10,000 bases of DNA from Zymomonas sp. (GTDB lineage: Bacteria > Pseudomonadota > Alphaproteobacteria > Sphingomonadales > Sphingomonadaceae): the NCBI RefSeq assembly GCF_020216885.1, contig NZ_JAIWON010000018.1, positions 1-10,000 on the forward strand, read 5' to 3'. Positions 7,080 through 10,000 of the stretch are shown one piece after another. The translations under genes and the position numbers were made by a program. How positions within the stretch are numbered: position 1 is the stretch's first letter; each line of letters begins with the position of its first letter. The notes below the pieces were generated by a model. It made no database searches, was not told the DNA's origin, and was given only the letters and a program-made list of their open reading frames with translations.

Positions 7080-8711
7080 TTGCTAAAAAAGAGTCCTGTC
7101 TTGAACGCTTTTCTGAAAATAACGGGTGTTGCCGCCCTTTCCGTTATCGGTGCCAACTCGGCTTCTGCTGATATTGTCAGCGATCGCTTCTCCGCGGTTA
7201 CTGCCGCAGAACAGGCTTTCCGGCAACAACCCGATAATTCAGATATCCAGTTTAAACTAGGGCGGGCTTATCTGATGGCCGGACGGTATCTTTCGGCTTG
7301 GCAATGCCTGAACAAGCTGGTCTTGCGCGATCCTTATAATGAAAAAGCCCGCCTTTATATGGGGCTTGCTGCGATCGGCAATAATAACAAGACTGCCGCC
7401 CAAACTATTCTATCACCGATCACAAAGCTTTCCCCTGTTGATCTTGGTCTGGCACTGACTTTGGCCGGACAACCCAATGAAGCCATCAAAAGAATGGAAC
7501 CGCTTCTTTCAACACCCTCCAATTCAGCTAGACTTCGACAGAATCTAGCCTTTGCTTATGCGATGGCAGAACGCTGGAATGATGCCTCAAAAATGGCAGG
7601 TCAGGATTTATCCGCCGATCAGGTCAATGCCCGCTTGTCCCAATGGAGCCGCGTTATCCGAGAAAAGAACGGTGCCGTTCAACTTCAAGCCTTTATCGGC
7701 GTGCCTCCTGCCAAGGATTATGGCTTTCTTTCTTCTGCACCTGCCTCTAATCCGACAGTTCAAACGACGTCCCCTGTTACATCCCCAAAAGCAGACAGCA
7801 CGGCGCCCCGCCCGACAGTCAGCACCGCTATAATGCCAGCATCTTCCTCGGCTCCAGTTGCGCCTTCAATCTCACAACCAACCAAAACAGCGGTCAAAGA
7901 AAACCCGATCCCCGTTCCTGCAAAGCCTGCAACACCTGCCCCAGCCGCTTTTTCTAACGATCAAAATGGGCAGCCTATAGCTACATCGACTTCCTCAACA
8001 ACGGCACCGGCAACACGGCCAGCGGCAATATTGACGGCGGCGACCAATCCCAATGCCCCTTCAACCATTACCGAGATAGAGTTACCCTCGGCTAACAGTA
8101 CGCAACCCGCTCCCAGAGCGTCCAGTAATCCGACTATCTCCGATAGCGATCGCCTCAGTGACAACGCCCCAAAAACGCCTATAGTAACCGTCAAAGAGAA
8201 AACCGCTCCACAACAAACAGCTCCAAGCCCCAAGAAAAGCCTCAATCTACCAATCAAAGAAATTCTGGCAGAGAATAAATCCACTAAGGCTACAGCGACA
8301 ACCGCGCAAAACAGTCCCGATAAAAAAGAAAGCCTGCCTCAAAATACAGCCGCCCTAAAAGCAGACTCCAAAAAGGAAGCCAAGGATTGTGCTTCTTCCA
8401 CCTGCTATAATGTGACCTATCCGGCCATTCAGTTAGCCACCCATAAATTGCCGATCACCCCAGCGGCAACAGAACAAAGCCATAAGATATTACAGAGTAT
8501 ACAGGCCAAATTACCTAGCGCCGCGAAATATAAAATCATCACCTATAGCGAAACAGGCAGTCCGGTCTATCGCCTGCTCTTGACTGGATTTGCTTCTGCC
8601 AAAGAAGCACAGGAAAGCTGTAATAGCCTGATGAAAAAAGAGGTTGCCTGTATGGCTTCCAGCTATAAAGAAGCGGTGCCGACAACCAAATCAGTCAAAA
8701 AAACAAAATAG
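7077..8711 (+). CDS. Exported TPR and SPOR domain protein
   Basis: A 544-residue secreted or periplasmic protein. A Sec signal peptide covers residues 1-31: Lys4-Lys5, a hydrophobic stretch, then SASA before Asp32. Residues about 40-195 form TPR-like helical repeats, clearest at 54-87 (FKLGRAYLMAGRYLSAWQ) and the repeat after it. Residues about 208-437 are a Pro/Ser/Thr/Ala-rich, probably disordered linker. The C-terminus, about 460-540, resembles a SPOR domain: YRLLLTGFASAKEAQESC and the following turn. SPOR domains bind denuded septal peptidoglycan, so a role in division or envelope maintenance is likely but inferred. Cys515 and Cys525 in the SPOR region, and Cys438 and Cys443 just before it, could form disulfides. 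The start is GTG 7077, with AGGA ten bases upstream; TTG 7080 is an alternative. The gene follows a strong terminator and probably has its own promoter. Confidence 0.85.
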   Translation: MLLKKSPVLNAFLKITGVAALSVIGANSASADIVSDRFSAVTAAEQAFRQQPDNSDIQFKLGRAYLMAGRYLSAWQCLNKLVLRDPYNEKARLYMGLAAIGNNNKTAAQTILSPITKLSPVDLGLALTLAGQPNEAIKRMEPLLSTPSNSARLRQNLAFAYAMAERWNDASKMAGQDLSADQVNARLSQWSRVIREKNGAVQLQAFIGVPPAKDYGFLSSAPASNPTVQTTSPVTSPKADSTAPRPTVSTAIMPASSSAPVAPSISQPTKTAVKENPIPVPAKPATPAPAAFSNDQNGQPIATSTSSTTAPATRPAAILTAATNPNAPSTITEIELPSANSTQPAPRASSNPTISDSDRLSDNAPKTPIVTVKEKTAPQQTAPSPKKSLNLPIKEILAENKSTKATATTAQNSPDKKESLPQNTAALKADSKKEAKDCASSTCYNVTYPAIQLATHKLPITPAATEQSHKILQSIQAKLPSAAKYKIITYSETGSPVYRLLLTGFASAKEAQESCNSLMKKEVACMASSYKEAVPTTKSVKKTK

Positions 8712-8981
8712 CCCTTCAATCTCGATAAAAGACATCTTCTAAACAGGCGCGCATAGGCAGGACTGAATAAAGACGTTTGCCTGAAAGAAAGGCTCCAAGT
8801 CTGCCCTTTTCTCAAAATCATTTACCGCAAAATCCAGATGGCTTTATGCCTCCAAAGGCTTTCCGATCCGTCCTCTCAAGGCCTCCTGATGATCTTGAAA
8901 AATGGCTTTTATGAGAAGACCTTTTTACTATTCCAAAAACTCATCTTTTTAATAAATACTTATTATTTCAAAGTATATCTT

Positions 8982-9000
8982 ATTGACGATTCAGATCAAT
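8982..9000. promoter_or_regulatory. Operator-like dyad upstream of the promoter
   Basis: ATTGA and TCAAT are perfect 5-bp inverted half-sites nine bases apart, about 30 bases upstream of the -35. The spacing differs from FNR (TTGAT-N4-ATCAA) and the arms do not match CRP. It may bind an activator or repressor, but a five-base arm in AT-rich DNA can occur by chance. Confidence 0.25.
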
Positions 9001-9031
9001 ACAGAAAAAAATAACTAAAAATACGTTATGT

Positions 9032-9060
9032 TTGTCAAAAATTATGCCTTGTCATATAAA
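9032..9060 (+). promoter_or_regulatory. Sigma70-type promoter for the membrane fusion protein gene
   Basis: TTGTCA (9032-9037) and TATAAA (9055-9060) are separated by exactly 17 bases and each matches five of six consensus bases. The expected start, near 9067, leaves a leader of about 66 bases before ATG 9133. This is the best promoter in the window. Because the surrounding DNA is so AT-rich, other -10-like hexamers are abundant. Confidence 0.6.
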
Positions 9061-9069
9061 TTATCAATG

Positions 9070-9083
9070 ATACTCCGTAGTAT
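9070..9083. promoter_or_regulatory. Dyad at the predicted transcript start of the fusion protein gene
   Basis: ATACT-CCGT-AGTAT is a 14-base dyad just downstream of the predicted start near 9067, a position where a repressor would block transcription. The same arms, ATACT and AGTAT, recur with wider spacing at 8956-8976. An operator role is inference. Confidence 0.3.
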
Positions 9084-9132
9084 ATATTTATTTATTTCTT
9101 ATTTAACATAATACATATAAAAGTTTTGCAAA

Positions 9133-10000
9133 ATGACTGACCAGACAAAAGATGCCTCCCAAACACAGCCTTCCTCGGGGCAAATTCCTCCGCGTAAGTC
9201 TGGTAAATTATGGTTCATTATCGGCTGTATCCTCTTGATATGCGCTGGTTTTGGCGGTTTCCGCTTGTGGCATTATTTTGAACATAAAAATGATTTGCCA
9301 CCCCATATAGAAGGCAGCAATGGCCGTCTGGAAATGACTCGCTTTGATGTCGCGGCCAAATATGCTGGGCGGATTACCGATCTGTCTTTCCATGAAGGCG
9401 ATATCGTTCAGACGGGACAAATCCTTGCCCATCAGGACGATTCCGAACTTCGCGCCCAACGGGACGCGGCACAGGCCAATTTTGAACAGGCACAGGAATC
9501 GGTTCGCCGTGCCGAAGCCGAACAGGCCGCGGCTCATGCGTCAACTGGATTGGCAGCACAACAACTGATGCACACAAAACAAATGATAGCACAGTCGTTG
9601 GTCTCGGATATGGAATTGCAGAACAGCCAAACGGCTTATACCACGCGCAAGCTCTCCGAAGAGGCGAGCCAACATAACGTCGCCGCCGCCAAAGAAGCTG
9701 TGAAAGCCGCCTCGGCACAAATTGCCCGTTTGGATGCCAATTTAGCGGAAATGGCGATTCGAGCGCCCACCAGTGGGCAAATCGAATATCGCATTGCGGA
9801 AAAAGGCTCAGTGCTTGGTCAGGGTGGTCGTTTGGCTTCTCTACTCGACCCCTCTGATATTTATCTAACTGTCTTTTTTGAATCGGCGGTCGCTGGAAAA
9901 TTGCATGTTGGAGATGAAGCGCGCATCAAATTGGATGCGATGAATGATCGCCTTGTGCCTGCACAGATTTCTTTTGTCTCACCAGAGGCTCAATTTACGC
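9133..10000 (+). CDS. HlyD/YhiI-like membrane fusion protein, 3' end missing
   Basis: Periplasmic adaptor of an inner-membrane export system; 289 residues are visible and the frame is open at the window end. A cytoplasmic N-terminus (1-25) is followed by one membrane segment at about 26-43 (LWFIIGCILLICAGFGG). The first biotinyl/lipoyl half is at about 70-104 (VAAKYAGRITDLSFHEGD), then an Ala/Gln/Glu-rich coiled-coil hairpin at about 105-208, the second lipoyl half from RAPTSGQIEYRI (210), and the start of the beta-barrel. The segments NGRLEMTRFDVAAK, GSVLGQGGRLASLLDPSDIY and PAQISFVSPEAQFT resemble E. coli YhiI closely. YhiI is typically followed by an ABC ATPase (RbbA type) and a permease, so such genes are expected beyond the window. 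ATG 9133 follows an in-frame TAA at 9118; no clear Shine-Dalgarno is present. The substrate is unknown. Confidence 0.92.
   Translation, partial: MTDQTKDASQTQPSSGQIPPRKSGKLWFIIGCILLICAGFGGFRLWHYFEHKNDLPPHIEGSNGRLEMTRFDVAAKYAGRITDLSFHEGDIVQTGQILAHQDDSELRAQRDAAQANFEQAQESVRRAEAEQAAAHASTGLAAQQLMHTKQMIAQSLVSDMELQNSQTAYTTRKLSEEASQHNVAAAKEAVKAASAQIARLDANLAEMAIRAPTSGQIEYRIAEKGSVLGQGGRLASLLDPSDIYLTVFFESAVAGKLHVGDEARIKLDAMNDRLVPAQISFVSPEAQFT

Larger units (their letters stand above)
8712..9132 (+). other. Long intergenic region, AT-rich in its second half
   Basis: No convincing gene is present in these 421 bases. The first half (to about 8915) has composition like the surrounding coding DNA. It contains a weak hairpin, AGAAAGGC (8786-8793) with GCCCTTTTCT (8803-8812, with bulges), that might terminate the SPOR gene transcript, and an imperfect direct repeat ATGGCTTTATG (8838-8848) and ATGGCTTTTATG (8902-8913). 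The second half (about 8920-9132) is very AT-rich, with long A and T runs typical of a promoter and nucleoid-protein binding region, and carries the promoter and dyads listed separately. Confidence 0.7.

Noticed and set aside
8663..8821. 52-codon minus-strand ORF covering the end of the SPOR gene and part of the following gap.
   Set aside because: No recognisable domain or ribosome binding site, and a third of it is antisense to a real coding sequence.
8838..8913. Direct repeats suggesting an insertion-sequence footprint or repeat array.
   Set aside because: There are only two imperfect 11-12 base copies, with no terminal inverted repeats, target duplication or transposase remnant.
8846..8914. 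22-codon + strand ORF (MPPKAFRSVLSRPPDDLEKW...) in the long gap.
   Set aside because: No Shine-Dalgarno and no recognised similarity; very short ORFs of this size are expected by chance.
8982..9000. FNR or CRP binding site.
   Set aside because: The TTGA...TCAA arms are nine bases apart rather than the FNR arrangement, and no TGTGA/TCACA pair is present.
9208..9718. Overlapping minus-strand ORFs of about 110 codons opposite the fusion protein gene.
   Set aside because: They are antisense to a clear HlyD-family coding frame and show no domain features of their own.

Overview
The window looks like chromosomal housekeeping DNA from an alphaproteobacterium, most probably a sphingomonad of the Zymomonas type. 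Three things point there: the Fmt, TruA, DUF167 and short-form ArgC sequences read as alphaproteobacterial; an M17 aminopeptidase sits directly before an NlpC/P60 protein; and base composition is moderate rather than the high G+C of most sphingomonads. The genus is an inference from recognition, not from a search. All nine genes are on the + strand. There is no tRNA, rRNA, CRISPR array, insertion sequence or sign of an island.

Layout. (1) Positions 1-1914 hold a tight translation/RNA-modification cluster: the 3' part of fmt (start lies upstream), truA overlapping it by ATGA, and a small DUF167/YggU gene; a hairpin terminator follows near 1991-2033. (2) rimO (2162-3493), the radical-SAM methylthiotransferase for ribosomal protein S12, stands alone between two hairpin terminators. 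(3) Positions 3634-6955 hold an M17 leucyl aminopeptidase, an SH3b-SH3b-NlpC/P60 cysteine peptidase without a visible export signal, and argC two bases after it; a near-perfect terminator closes the block at 7001-7026. (4) Positions 7077-8711 encode an exported TPR protein with a long Pro/Ser/Thr/Ala-rich linker and a C-terminal SPOR domain, probably a cell-envelope or septum protein. (5) A 421-base gap, very AT-rich in its second half, carries a good sigma70-type promoter and several small dyads. (6) From 9133 a HlyD/YhiI-like membrane fusion protein runs off the window end and probably begins an ABC export operon.

How the genes relate. Block 1 and rimO all serve protein synthesis: initiator tRNA formylation, tRNA pseudouridylation and S12 modification. 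The aminopeptidase and the NlpC/P60 protein plausibly cooperate in cytoplasmic peptide or murein-peptide turnover. ArgC is arginine biosynthesis carried on the same probable transcript. The SPOR protein and the fusion protein serve the cell envelope.

No new system was found. The signals most worth a second look are non-coding: a 16-bp hairpin abutting the ribosome binding site of the aminopeptidase gene, with a second dyad around its likely promoter; mutually exclusive hairpins before the NlpC/P60 gene; and dyads around the promoter of the efflux-type gene.
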